Assembly (NCBI RefSeq): GCF_030403745.1
Contig: NZ_JAQMWP010000018.1
Coordinates: 1-64,000, forward strand
Source: Streptomyces sp. S.PB5
Lineage (GTDB): Bacteria > Actinomycetota > Actinomycetes > Streptomycetales > Streptomycetaceae
Direction of reading: 5' to 3'
Length of the DNA stretch: 64,000 bases
The notes beneath the pieces were generated by a model that saw only the letters and a list, made by a program, of their open reading frames with translations, was not told the origin of the DNA and made no database searches. Within the stretch, counting starts at the first letter, position 1. Each line of letters starts with the position of its first letter. Shown here in pieces: positions 1-8,786 of the stretch. The translations under genes were made by a program, and so were the position numbers.

Positions 1-656
1 CAGTTGTAGGAGGCGCCGGTGGGGGCGTGGAAGCTGTTGGGGTTGATGCTGTAGACGATCGGACGCCCGGTGGCGCGCAGGGCGTCGCGCATGAGCGTGA
101 ACCGTGCGACTTGCTCGTCACGTGTGCCGCTGGAGGAACACCAGTCGTACTTGAGGTAGTCGACGCCCCACGCGGCGAACGTGGCGGCGTCCTGGGCCTC
201 GTGGCCTCTGCTGCCCGTCGACCCGGGATAGGCGCCGCTGGTCTGCGCGCAGGTGCGTTCGCCGGGTACCTGGTAGATGCCGAACTTCAGGCCCTTGCCG
301 TGGATGTAGTCCCCGAGTGCCTTCATGCCGCTGGGGAACTTGGTCGGGTTGGCGCGCAGGTTGCCTGCCGCGTCGCGCTGCGGGTCGAACCAGCAGTCGT
401 CGACGACGACGTACTGGTAGCCGGCGTCCTTCATGCCGGAGGACACCATCGCGTCGGCGGCCTGGCGTACCTGGGTCTCGGTGATGCCGCAGCCGAAGCT
501 GTTCCAGCTGTTCCATCCCAGGGGCGGGGTGAGGGCCGGGCTGCCCGGCGCGGCCGAGGCGGCGGGGGAGTGGGCGGAGGCCGTCAGGGACGCGGTGAGG
601 GTCAGGGCGGCGGCTGCCAGGAGGCGGAGCAGTCGTCCGTGTGAACGTCTGGGCAC
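1..656 (-). CDS. GH27 alpha-galactosidase, secreted (3' part outside window)
   Basis: Glycoside hydrolase family 27 enzyme, expected to remove terminal alpha-galactose from plant polysaccharides outside the cell. Only the first ~218 codons are present; the gene runs off the left edge. I chose the GTG start at 656, preceded by a good GAAGGAG site about 5 bases upstream. The first ~35 residues form an exported signal peptide (Arg/His start, Leu/Ala-rich core). Then come the family hallmarks PPLGWNSWN and VVVDDCWF, and further on VDYLKYDWC, whose Asp is the usual catalytic nucleophile. It is divergent from the GH43 gene and shares its intergenic region. The family is clear; the exact substrate is inferred. 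Confidence 0.92.
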   Translation of the reverse strand, partial: MPRRSHGRLLRLLAAAALTLTASLTASAHSPAASAAPGSPALTPPLGWNSWNSFGCGITETQVRQAADAMVSSGMKDAGYQYVVVDDCWFDPQRDAAGNLRANPTKFPSGMKALGDYIHGKGLKFGIYQVPGERTCAQTSGAYPGSTGSRGHEAQDAATFAAWGVDYLKYDWCSSSGTRDEQVARFTLMRDALRATGRPIVYSINPNSFHAPTGASYN

Positions 657-678
657 CAGGGGCTCCTTCGGAAGAGGT

Positions 679-690
679 TCGAAATTTCGA
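679..690. promoter_or_regulatory. Perfect 12-bp palindrome, candidate repressor operator
   Basis: TCGAAATTTCGA is its own reverse complement. It lies between the predicted GH27 start of transcription and the start codon, where a repressor would block transcription. It matches the CGAAA...TTTCG style of operator known near Streptomyces xylanase and xylosidase genes. A weaker relative, CGAATGTTTCG, lies at 802-812, upstream of the GH43 promoter. Confidence 0.55.
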
Positions 691-719
691 GCCTCGTTCG
701 GAAACGCGCGGTGCCAGGG

Positions 720-747
720 ATGTTAGAGAGGTGCGCGGACATGTCAA
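720..747 (-). promoter_or_regulatory. Promoter of the GH27 gene
   Basis: Minus-strand -35 TTGACA (742-747), 16-bp spacer and -10 TAACAT (720-725): close to the vegetative sigma consensus. Transcription would start near 713, leaving a leader of about 55 bases that contains the 679-690 palindrome. Confidence 0.6.
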
Positions 748-839
748 CACTCCTGGCGTGCCTGGGCTGTTGACCTGCGAGGAGGGGTACTTCAATCGGC
801 CCGAATGTTTCGATGTGTCTTACGATCGTGCGAGAAGGG

Positions 840-867
840 TTGACGTCCATTGCCGGCCTTCTATCAT
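840..867 (+). promoter_or_regulatory. Promoter of the GH43 gene
   Basis: -35 TTGACG (840-845), 16-bp spacer, -10 TATCAT (862-867). Transcription would start near 874, about 80 bases before the chosen ATG at 957. The inverted repeat CGAATGTTTCG (802-812) is just upstream. Confidence 0.6.
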
Positions 868-956
868 CCAGGGTGCTCGACTCGCCGATCTGTGTTCGAG
901 ATGGCGAACGGCGTGAGCCGCCCCTTCGGACGAAGCATGAGGAGGACACCCCCTAC

Positions 957-2570
957 ATGGAGATGTCATGGACGCATCAGGAACTGTCCCGTCGTCGTGC
1001 GCTGGCAGCCGCCACCGGCCTCGCCGCGGGCGCTCTCCTCCCCACGGCCCAGGCCTCCGCCCAGGCGGCGGCGACCTTCACCAACCCGGTGATCTGGCAG
1101 GACTTCGCCGACATCGACGTCATCCGCGTCGGCGACACCTACTACGCCTCCGCCTCGACGATGCACTACTCCCCGGGCGCGCCCGTCCTGCGCTCCTACG
1201 ACCTCGTGAACTGGGAGATCGCCGGACACTCGGTACCCACGCTCGACTTCGGCGCCAAGTACGACCTGAATGGCGCGCGCGGCTACGTCCGCGGCATCTG
1301 GGCGTCGTCACTGGCCTACCGGCCGAGCAACAGGACCTTCTACTGGCTGGGCCAGATCGACTTCGCCCGGACCTACGTCTACACCGCCACCGCCGCCGAA
1401 GGGCCGTGGAACAGGCTGACGACGATCAGCACGCCCTACTACGACGCGGGGCTGCTCGTCGACAGCGACGACACCCTCTACGTGGCCTACGGAAACACGA
1501 CCATCAGCGTGGCCCAACTCTCGCCCGACGGCCGCACCCAGGTCCGCACCCAGCAGGTCTTCACGACACCCGCGAGCGTCGGCACCCTCGAAGGCTCCCG
1601 CTTCTACAAGATCAACGGGCAGTACTACATCTTCCTGACCCGCCCCGCCAACGGCCAGTACATCCTCAAGTCCTCGGCCGGTCCCTTCGGCCCGTACACG
1701 ATGCGGCAGGTCCTCCTCGACCTGCCCGGGCCGATCCCCGGCGGCGGCGTCCCGCATCAGGGCGGACTGGTGCAGACCCAGAGCGGTGCCTGGTACTACC
1801 TGGCCTTCGTCGACGCCTACCCCGGCGGACGGGTGCCCGCCCTGGCACCCGTCACCTGGACCTCGGACGGCTGGCCCGTCGTGCAACTCGTAGGCGGTGC
1901 CTGGGGCACCTCGTATCCGAGCCCGGCCGTACCCACGCCACCCCGCCAGGTCACCCCCATGACCGGAGTGGACACCTTCGACGGCACGACGCTCAAACCC
2001 AGATGGGAGTGGAACCACAACCCGGACAACACCAAGTGGGCAGTCGGCAACGGCCTGACCCTGCGCACCGCGACCGTCACCAACGACCTCTACTGGGCAC
2101 GCAACACCCTCACCCACCGCATCCAGGGCCCCACCTCCACCGCCACGGTCCTCCTCGACCACTCCGCGATGCGGGACGGCGACCGGGCCGGACTCGCGCT
2201 GCTGCGTGACTCCTCCGCCTGGATCGGCCTCAAGCGCAACGGCGGCACCACACGTCTGGTGATGGTCAACGGGCTGACCATGGACGGCAACTGGAACACC
2301 ACCGGCACCGGAACCGAGGCCGCGAGCGCGCCCGCCCCCGGCAACCGCGTCTGGCTGCGCGCGAGCGCGGACATCCGCCCCGGCTCGGCGCGCCCCGGCA
2401 CCTTCTCCTACAGCACCGACGGCACCACCTTCACCCGCCTCGGACCCGCCTTCTCGATGGGCAACGACTGGCGGTTCTTCATGGGCTACCGATTCGCCCT
2501 CTTCAACCACGCCACGCAGGCACTCGGCGGCGCCGTCCGCGTCACACGGTTCGACCTGTCCACGCCCTGA
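957..2570 (+). CDS. GH43 beta-xylosidase/arabinofuranosidase-like, exported
   Basis: Five-bladed beta-propeller glycoside hydrolase of family 43, about 537 residues, expected to act on xylan or arabinan side chains. The ATG at 957 follows GGAGG at 941-945; an upstream in-frame ATG at 813 lies before the promoter and is rejected. The N-terminus carries SRRRALAAATG and an Ala-rich segment, so export is probably by the Tat route. The blade-one motif DFADIDVIRVGDTYY (catalytic base Asp near residue 52) is followed by MHYSPGAPVL and SYDLVNWE. The C-terminal ~200 residues look like the concanavalin-type module common in GH43. The fine specificity cannot be read from sequence. Confidence 0.9.
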   Translation: MEMSWTHQELSRRRALAAATGLAAGALLPTAQASAQAAATFTNPVIWQDFADIDVIRVGDTYYASASTMHYSPGAPVLRSYDLVNWEIAGHSVPTLDFGAKYDLNGARGYVRGIWASSLAYRPSNRTFYWLGQIDFARTYVYTATAAEGPWNRLTTISTPYYDAGLLVDSDDTLYVAYGNTTISVAQLSPDGRTQVRTQQVFTTPASVGTLEGSRFYKINGQYYIFLTRPANGQYILKSSAGPFGPYTMRQVLLDLPGPIPGGGVPHQGGLVQTQSGAWYYLAFVDAYPGGRVPALAPVTWTSDGWPVVQLVGGAWGTSYPSPAVPTPPRQVTPMTGVDTFDGTTLKPRWEWNHNPDNTKWAVGNGLTLRTATVTNDLYWARNTLTHRIQGPTSTATVLLDHSAMRDGDRAGLALLRDSSAWIGLKRNGGTTRLVMVNGLTMDGNWNTTGTGTEAASAPAPGNRVWLRASADIRPGSARPGTFSYSTDGTTFTRLGPAFSMGNDWRFFMGYRFALFNHATQALGGAVRVTRFDLSTP

Positions 2571-2645
2571 CCGACCGGAAGATCGCAGACCCACCCGCTC
2601 CCCCTCCGTAAGAGGAGATGCGGAACCCGCTCGAACCGCTTCAAA

Positions 2646-2659
2646 TGGGAGCGCTCCCA
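2646..2659. promoter_or_regulatory. CebR operator
   Basis: TGGGAGCGCTCCCA is a perfect 14-bp palindrome identical to the CebR box of Streptomyces. CebR is the LacI-family repressor released by cello-oligosaccharides. It lies 38 bases before the cellulase start codon, so the GH6 gene is very probably cellobiose-inducible. Confidence 0.9.
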
Positions 2660-2697
2660 ATCCCCGAAACCCCCTGCCAGGAAACCGAGGTCCTGTG

Positions 2698-3663
2698 ATG
2701 AGCCGCAGACTCCGCACCCTGGCGGCAGCGCTCTGTGCCCTGCCGCTGGCGCTCGCCGCCGCACCGTCCGCACACGCGGCCGACCCCACCACCATGACGA
2801 GCGGGTTCTACGTCGACCCCAATTCCTCGGCGAAGCGGTGGGTGGCCGCCAACCCCGGCGACGGCCGGGCCCCCGCGATCAACTCCGCCATCGCCAACAC
2901 CCCGATGGCCCGCTGGTTCGGCTCCTGGAGCGGCACCATCGGAACCGCCACCGGCGCTTACGCCGGGGCGGCCGACCAGGCCGACAAGCTGCCCATCCTG
3001 GTCGCCTACAACGTCTACAACCGCGACTACTGCGGCGGCCACTCCGCCGGCGGAGCCGCCTCACCGTCCGCCTACGCGAGCTGGATCGCCCAGTTCGCCG
3101 GCGGGATCGCGAACCGCCCGGCCCTCGTCATCCTGGAACCGGACTCCCTCGGTGACTACGGCTGCATGACCCAGGCCCAGATCGACGAACGCGAGGCCAT
3201 GCTCACCGGCGCCCTCGGCGAGTTCAGCCGCCAGGCCCCCAACACCTGGGTCTACATGGACGCCGGCAACCCCGCCTGGACGAACGCGGCGACCATGGCC
3301 CGGCGCCTCCACGAAGCCGGCGTCCGCCAGGCCCACGGCTTCTCGCTCAACGTCTCCAACTACCTCACGACTGCCGAGAACACCGCCTACGGCGACGCCG
3401 TCAACCGTGAACTCAGCGCCCGCTACGGCTACACCAAGCCCTTCGTCGTGGACACCAGCCGCAACGGCAACGGCTCCAACGGCCAGTGGTGCAACCCCTC
3501 CGGCCGCCGCATCGGCACGCCCACCCGGATGGGCGGCGGCGCCGAGATGCTCCTGTGGATCAAGACCCCGGGGGAGTCGGACGGCAACTGCGGCATCGGA
3601 GCCGGCTCCAGGGCCGGAGATTTCCTCCCCGAGGCGGCCTACAAGATGATCTACGGCTACTGA
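2698..3663 (+). CDS. GH6 endoglucanase, secreted, catalytic domain only
   Basis: Secreted cellulase of glycoside hydrolase family 6, about 321 residues. The ATG at 2698 sits 7 bases after GAGG; a GTG at 2695 is too close. A typical Sec signal peptide ends at AHA-AD around residue 28. Family motifs are clear: VAYNVYNRDYC (Asp ~110), VILEPDS (proton donor Asp ~149), GFSLNVSNY, and VDTSRNGNG with GQWCNPSGR. There is no linker or cellulose-binding module, unlike many Streptomyces homologues, so it may act on soluble or amorphous substrate. Regulation by CebR is indicated by the operator just upstream. Confidence 0.94.
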   Translation: MSRRLRTLAAALCALPLALAAAPSAHAADPTTMTSGFYVDPNSSAKRWVAANPGDGRAPAINSAIANTPMARWFGSWSGTIGTATGAYAGAADQADKLPILVAYNVYNRDYCGGHSAGGAASPSAYASWIAQFAGGIANRPALVILEPDSLGDYGCMTQAQIDEREAMLTGALGEFSRQAPNTWVYMDAGNPAWTNAATMARRLHEAGVRQAHGFSLNVSNYLTTAENTAYGDAVNRELSARYGYTKPFVVDTSRNGNGSNGQWCNPSGRRIGTPTRMGGGAEMLLWIKTPGESDGNCGIGAGSRAGDFLPEAAYKMIYGY

Positions 3664-4461
3664 TCCGGTCGGAGCGACGTCAGCGCGCGCTGCCGGCATC
3701 GAACCGCCGAAACTCGCCCGGCTGCACAGCTCTGTCGACTCGCCACTGCTCACCGCGCCGCGCGACCCCGGCCCCTTCCTTCACCAGGGGGGAGCCGGGC
3801 GCGCGCGACTGGGCGCCGCTCACCGCCGGACAACGCGGCGGGTGCAGCCGCGCTTGCGGTGCCCGCCCCTGTGGGTGGCCGGGCTCAGCGTGGCTGTATC
3901 AGTCCGAGGTCCGGCCGTGGCGGTGCCCGTCGAACGGCGATTTCCGCTACGGCGAACGGCTGCGCTCCGCGTACACGGCCGGGGATGTGCCCTGGCCCGA
4001 GCCGATGAATGATCCGGCCCTGCTGATCCCCCTGGCACCGGCCGGCGGCCATCCCCTCACCAGCCCGCTCCGGCGCAGGTCCTCGGCCCGGTTCTGCCGG
4101 CCGACCTGGTGCGGGCGAGCGTGGGGATGTCCCCGGCCTGCTCCGACAGCCGTGACGTCCTGTTGACCTGCGCCCGCATCCGCACCGTGCGCGCCACCGG
4201 CCGGATCAGGTCGAAGGGCACCGCCGCCGATTCAGCCCTCGGCCGGCTCCGGCCGAACGACGTGCCGTCCTCGCCCAGGCGGCCGAGCGTGCCGAGCGGT
4301 TCAGGACCGGGGAGGATCTCGTCGGAACTTGCGTGGCGAAGCCGATGACGAACCCGGCCATGGGCTGGGGCAAGCGGGCCGTTCGGCTCTACCGGCCGCC
4401 GACGGCTGTGGCTAGCGTCTTGTTCGTGAACCGCAGCCAACTGGGCGTGGGGGAGGCCGTC
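3664..4461. other. Degenerate region without an intact gene
   Basis: About 800 bases with no convincing full gene. A coding-like stretch on the plus strand around 3880-4060 (reading through GERLRSAYTAGDVPW) appears to continue in another frame near 4060-4130 (VLGPVLPADLVRASVG). A further plus-strand segment near 4250-4340 and a minus-strand frame over 4057-4350 also have coding-like composition. This is most simply decayed gene debris. A weak -10 like TAGCGT (4413-4418) may serve the next gene. Confidence 0.35.
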
Positions 4462-4956
4462 ATGTCGGTCGAGGACCGGACGAAAACGCCGTGGCTCCCG
4501 CCGCGCTGGTTCATCCGTCTGGCCTGGAGGGTGCACCGGGGCGTGTACCGGGGATTCGGCGGCCGGATCGGGTTGTGGCGACCTCGCGGCAACAAGTGGG
4601 GTGCGTTGCGGCTGACCACCACGGGGCGCCGTACCGGCCGACAGCGCGGGGTCATCGTCGGATATTTCGAGGACGGTCCGAATCTGGTCACGTTGGCGAT
4701 GAACGGGTGGGGCGAGGGTGAGCCCGCCTGGTGGCTCAATCTGCAGGCGCGACCGGAGGCGACAGTCGATCTGGGCAACGGACGACGACTGGTACGAGGA
4801 CGCGCTGCGACAGGCGACGAGCGGTCGCGGCTGTGGGCTCGCTGGCGGGAGATCGACACGAACCTGGACGCCTATGCGGCCTTGAGGCCGTCCGAGACCG
4901 CGGTGGTGGTCCTGGAGCCCCGGCCGGGCGGGCCGGACATGACGCCGGACAGCTGA
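4462..4956 (+). CDS. Deazaflavin (F420)-dependent nitroreductase/quinone reductase family protein
   Basis: Short split-barrel protein (164 residues) of the Ddn/DUF385 family, which uses the deazaflavin F420H2 to reduce quinones or nitro compounds. The start at 4462 follows GGGGGAGG closely. Typical features are LRLTTTGRRTGRQR (cofactor-phosphate region), GYFEDGPNLVTLAMNGW, then PAWWLNLQARPEATVDL, and the C-terminal WREIDTNLDAYAALR. It appears monocistronic: degenerate DNA lies upstream and an inverted-repeat leader lies downstream. The substrate is unknown. Confidence 0.85.
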   Translation: MSVEDRTKTPWLPPRWFIRLAWRVHRGVYRGFGGRIGLWRPRGNKWGALRLTTTGRRTGRQRGVIVGYFEDGPNLVTLAMNGWGEGEPAWWLNLQARPEATVDLGNGRRLVRGRAATGDERSRLWARWREIDTNLDAYAALRPSETAVVVLEPRPGGPDMTPDS

Positions 4957-5057
4957 TCGACCGCACACCCCACCGCAGGGCTGTTGTCGGCGGTCCCCCG
5001 GGCGGAAGCTGACGGACGCACCGATCCGGGTCCCCGGTGCCGGGCCCAGGCCGGCCT

Positions 5058-5213
5058 GTAGTGCGTGGGCACCAGGACGCGTGACTCGCTGGTCCGGGTG
5101 CACCAGGGAAAGACGGCGACGCAGGACGATGCCCGGCGGGACACCGGAGGGAAGTGTGGGAGGCGCGCGGATCTCGCGCATTCCCCTTGCCTAGCGGTGT
5201 CTGGAGTGATCAA
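5058..5213 (+). repeat. Leader repeat copy A (upstream of MMPL-HK-RR operon)
   Basis: About 156 bp that recur at 12157-12312 on the other strand. By eye there are about 12 mismatches, no gaps, and a 77-bp core without mismatch (5112-5188). The repeat ends 2 bases before the GTG start at 5216 and supplies its GGAG ribosome site. It contains a small hairpin candidate, GCGCG-GATCT-CGCGC. Confidence 0.85.
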
Positions 5214-5215
5214 AC

Positions 5216-7456
5216 GTGGCCACGTTTCTTTACCGGTTGGGTCGGTGGGCCTTCCGGCGGCGCCGGCTCGTGGGCGGTCTGTGGCTGGGTGCCCTGGTGC
5301 TGGCCGTCGCTGCCGCCGCTATGGCTCCCGCCGGGGAGGAAGAGGACCTCTCCATGCCCGGCACCGAGTCGCAGCGGGCGTTCGACCTGCTGGACGAGCG
5401 CTTCCCCGAGAGCAACTCCCAGGGTGCCGAGGCCCGCTTGGTGTTCCAGGCCCCGGACGGGCAGCGGGTCACAGCCAGGGAGAACAAGGCGGCCGTCGAG
5501 CACACGCTCGGCTCGCTGGACGGCGGTGATCAGGTCGCGTCGGTCACCGACCCCTATGAGACCGGTGCCGTCAGCGAGGACGGCACCATCGCCTACTCCA
5601 CGATCACCTACACCGCGGACGCCGTCGACCTGACCGAGCCGACGAAGAGCGCCCTGGAGGCCGCCGCTAGCCAGGCCCGGGGCGCGGGGCTGACCGTGGA
5701 GATCGGCGGCTCGGTCCTGGATGCGGAGGAGTCACTGGGCGGTACGACGGAGATCATCGGCGTGGCGGTGGCGGCGGTGGTGCTGGTGCTCGCCCTCGGG
5801 TCGCTGGTCGCGGCCGGACTGTCGCTGCTGACCGCCTTCGTGGGCGTGGCCATCGCCTTCGGCCTGGTCTCCGCGCTGGCCGTCCCGCTGGGCCTGACGT
5901 CCACCGTCGCCATCCTGGCGCTGATGCTGGGGCTGGCGGTCGGCATCGACTACGCACTGTTCATCACCTCCCGCTTCCGCGACGAGCGCGCCCAGGGCAG
6001 CGACCCGGAGGAGGCCGCCGGCCGGGCCGTGGGCACAGCCGGATCGGCCGTCGTCTTCGCCGGTGCGACCGTCTTCATCGCCCTGGTCGGGCTGGGAGTC
6101 GTCGGAATCCCCGAACTCACCAAGATGGGCATGGGCGGCGCGGGCGCCGTGGCCCTGGCCGTGCTCGTCGCACTGACCCTGGTCCCCGCGCTGTTCGGCT
6201 TCTTCGGCGAGCGGATCCTGTCCCGCGCCGTCCGCAAGGCCACCCGGCCGGGAAGCGGGCGTCCGCGCCCCGTGCCCACCGCGGGTCGGCCCGGGCTCGG
6301 CACCCGCTGGGCGCGGTTCGTACTGCGCCGTCCGGTGCCCGTGCTGATGATCGCCGGACTCGGTCTCGGGGCCGTCGCCCTGCCTGCGCTGAGCCTCGAA
6401 CTCGGGCTGCCCGGAGATGAGTCCAAGTCGGTGGAGACCACCCAGCGCCGTGCCTACGACCTGCTGTCAGAAGGCTTCGGCCCCGGCTTCAACGGCCCGC
6501 TGACCGTGGTCGTGGACACGTCCCGGTCCGGGGACACCCGGGCCACCGCAGACCTGGTCGTCAAGACCGTACGGGGAGTGGACGGGGTCGCGTCGGTCGG
6601 TGATCCGGTGCTCAGCCGGACCAAGGACGCGGCCGTCTTCACCGCCGTCCCGCAGTCCGCGCCGAACAGCGGCGAGACCAAGGACCTGGTGCAGGAGATC
6701 CGGGGTGCGGTCCTCGGCGTCGAGGCGGACACGGGCGCCGGCATCCTGGTGACCGGCACCACCGCGATGAACATCGACATCTCCGAAGCCATGTCCGACG
6801 CCCTCATCCCCTATCTGACCGTGGTCATCGGCCTGGCGGTACTCCTGCTGACGGTGGTCTTCCGCTCGCTCCTGGTCCCGGTCAAGGCCGCGCTCGGCTT
6901 CCTGCTGTCGGTGGGTGCCGCCTTCGGTGTCCTCGTCGCCGTCTTCCAGTGGGGCTGGGCGGCAGACCTGATCGGCATCGAGCAGACCGGGCCGGTCATG
7001 TCGCTGATGCCGATCCTCATCATCGGCATCGTGTTCGGCCTCGCCATGGATTACGAGGTCTTCCTCCTCACCCGGATGCGGGAGGCCTACGCCCATGGCG
7101 CCCAGCCCGGCGAGGCGATCGTGAGCGGGTTCCGGCACAGCGGACGTGTGGTGGCCGCGGCGGCGATCATCATGATCAGCGTGTTCGCCGGATTCATCGG
7201 GATGAGCAGCCCGACCATCCAGACGATGGGCGTCGGTCTGGCCGCCGCCGTCGCCTTCGACGCCTTCGTGGTCCGGATGGCGATCGCACCCGCGGTCCTG
7301 GCCCTGCTCGGCCACCGGGCCTGGTGGCTGCCCCGTATCCTCAACCGTGTGCTGCCGAACGTGGATATCGAGGGTGAGGCACTGAGCAGGCCCGTGCGGG
7401 GCTCCGCGACGACTGCGGACGCGGGAGTGCCGCGGCTTCCAGTCGGCCGGGACTGA
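5216..7456 (+). CDS. MMPL/RND family membrane transporter
   Basis: Large exporter of 746 residues in the MmpL branch of the RND superfamily. These move lipids or drugs out of the cell using proton energy. The GTG start has GGAG 9 bases upstream, supplied by the leader repeat. Layout: N-terminal helix (~20-38), a periplasmic loop starting PGTESQRAFDLL, a first block of about five helices with GLAVGIDYALFITSRFRDE, a second loop from ~390, then a second block with GLAMDYEVFLLTRMREAY. The two GxxxDY segments carry the proton-relay aspartates. It is followed 7 bases later by the histidine kinase gene, so all three genes probably form one operon. A clear paralogue is at 28956-31166. Confidence 0.93.
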   Translation: MATFLYRLGRWAFRRRRLVGGLWLGALVLAVAAAAMAPAGEEEDLSMPGTESQRAFDLLDERFPESNSQGAEARLVFQAPDGQRVTARENKAAVEHTLGSLDGGDQVASVTDPYETGAVSEDGTIAYSTITYTADAVDLTEPTKSALEAAASQARGAGLTVEIGGSVLDAEESLGGTTEIIGVAVAAVVLVLALGSLVAAGLSLLTAFVGVAIAFGLVSALAVPLGLTSTVAILALMLGLAVGIDYALFITSRFRDERAQGSDPEEAAGRAVGTAGSAVVFAGATVFIALVGLGVVGIPELTKMGMGGAGAVALAVLVALTLVPALFGFFGERILSRAVRKATRPGSGRPRPVPTAGRPGLGTRWARFVLRRPVPVLMIAGLGLGAVALPALSLELGLPGDESKSVETTQRRAYDLLSEGFGPGFNGPLTVVVDTSRSGDTRATADLVVKTVRGVDGVASVGDPVLSRTKDAAVFTAVPQSAPNSGETKDLVQEIRGAVLGVEADTGAGILVTGTTAMNIDISEAMSDALIPYLTVVIGLAVLLLTVVFRSLLVPVKAALGFLLSVGAAFGVLVAVFQWGWAADLIGIEQTGPVMSLMPILIIGIVFGLAMDYEVFLLTRMREAYAHGAQPGEAIVSGFRHSGRVVAAAAIIMISVFAGFIGMSSPTIQTMGVGLAAAVAFDAFVVRMAIAPAVLALLGHRAWWLPRILNRVLPNVDIEGEALSRPVRGSATTADAGVPRLPVGRD

Positions 7457-7463
7457 GCTGGTC

Positions 7464-8786
7464 ATGGCGGACACAGGTGGCGATGGTCTGAGACAACGCG
7501 GCAGGTGCCGGCGGGAGACAGCGATCACGGCGACCGCGCTCGTGCTCTGTCTGTTCGGTGGCGTGGTGCAGGTCGACGACACGCTGGGAGCACCGTCTGC
7601 CGCTGCCTACTTCATCGCCGTGGTGTCCTGTGCCGTGCTGCCGCTGCGGCACCGGGCGCCCCTGACCGCCCTGGCGGCCACGACCGCGGCCGGCATGCTG
7701 GTGCCGCTCCTGGACCTCATGCTGACCCCGCTCATCGTGGCTCCCGCCGTGATCACCGCCTACTCGCTCGCCGTACGCACCGAACGGCGCGCGGCGAGCG
7801 CGGCGGTGCTCACCTCCGCAGTGCTGCTGGTCGCCTCCGTCCCCTTTTTCGGGGATTTCTCGTGGAAGGACGCGAGCAGGATGGCAGCGGTGGCGGCGTT
7901 CCCGCTGGTGGCCGGCGTACTCGGCAACTCGGCGCAGAACCGACGGGCCTACCTGGCGGCCGTGGAGGAGCGGGCCCGGCGGGCCGAGGAGGGCCGGGAG
8001 AGCGAAGCGCGCCGCAGAGTGGCCGAGGAACGGGTGCGCATCGCGCGGGAACTGCACGACCTCGTGGCCCATCAGATCACCCTGGCCAACGCGCAGGCCA
8101 CGGTCGCCGCCCACCTCTTCGACACCCGCCCGGAGCAGACCCGCAAGAGCCTGAACGAGCTCGTCGAGACCACCGGCGACGCACTCGACGACCTGCGGGC
8201 CACGGTCGGTCTGCTGCGGCAGTCCGGGGACGCGCCCGCGCCCGCCGAACCGGCGCCCGGGCTGTCCCGGCTTCCCACGCTCCTCGAGTCCTTCCGCCGC
8301 GCGGGGCTGGAGGTGTCGGTGCACCAGGAGGGCACGGCCAGGCCGCTGCCGCCGGGGGTGGACCTCACCGCCTACCGCATCGTCCAGGAGGCCCTGACCA
8401 ACGTGACCAAGCACGCCGGTACCGGCAGCGCCCGGGTGCATCTCGCCTGGAACCGCGATCGTGTGACCATCACCGTCGCCGACGACGGACGGGACGCCCG
8501 TACGCAGCCCACCACTTCGACGAAACCGAGTGCGTCCACGGCGCCGGACCGTCCGCCCGGTTACGGTCTGATCGGGATGCGTGAACGTGCCGCCGCCGTC
8601 GGGGGACACCTCTCCGCGGGCAGGCGCCCGGAGGGCGGTTTTCTCGTCTCCACCCAGCTGCCCCTGCCACCCGCCAAGGACACGACACGGAGGACCGACG
8701 CAGTGACAACCATCGAAGGGCGGACGCCCGACGGAGCGACACACGACGCACCGACAGGTGACGGAGAGGCCGGGGACACGCCGTGA
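7464..8786 (+). CDS. Sensor histidine kinase (NarL/HisKA_3 type)
   Basis: Two-component sensor kinase, 440 residues. About five hydrophobic segments between residues 20 and 155 make a membrane sensor with almost no external loop. Then follow a coiled-coil-like charged stretch (165-190), the HisKA_3 motif RIARELHDLVAHQ with phospho-acceptor His ~198, and an ATPase domain with EALTNVTKHAG (N box) and GYGLIGMRERA (G box). A ~45-residue Thr/Asp-rich tail follows the kinase domain. The stop overlaps the response regulator start by 4 bases (GTGA). Such kinases with few external residues often sense membrane stress, which would fit control of the adjacent pump; this is inference. Confidence 0.93.
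   Translation: MADTGGDGLRQRGRCRRETAITATALVLCLFGGVVQVDDTLGAPSAAAYFIAVVSCAVLPLRHRAPLTALAATTAAGMLVPLLDLMLTPLIVAPAVITAYSLAVRTERRAASAAVLTSAVLLVASVPFFGDFSWKDASRMAAVAAFPLVAGVLGNSAQNRRAYLAAVEERARRAEEGRESEARRRVAEERVRIARELHDLVAHQITLANAQATVAAHLFDTRPEQTRKSLNELVETTGDALDDLRATVGLLRQSGDAPAPAEPAPGLSRLPTLLESFRRAGLEVSVHQEGTARPLPPGVDLTAYRIVQEALTNVTKHAGTGSARVHLAWNRDRVTITVADDGRDARTQPTTSTKPSASTAPDRPPGYGLIGMRERAAAVGGHLSAGRRPEGGFLVSTQLPLPPAKDTTRRTDAVTTIEGRTPDGATHDAPTGDGEAGDTP

Noticed and set aside
813..956. ATG at 813 as the GH43 start
   Set aside because: It lies upstream of the TTGACG/TATCAT promoter and would put 48 residues before the Tat-type signal.
1308..2795. Minus-strand open frame of 495 codons opposite the GH43 gene
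   Set aside because: Low-complexity translation, no ribosome site, and the plus strand has clear GH43 motifs.
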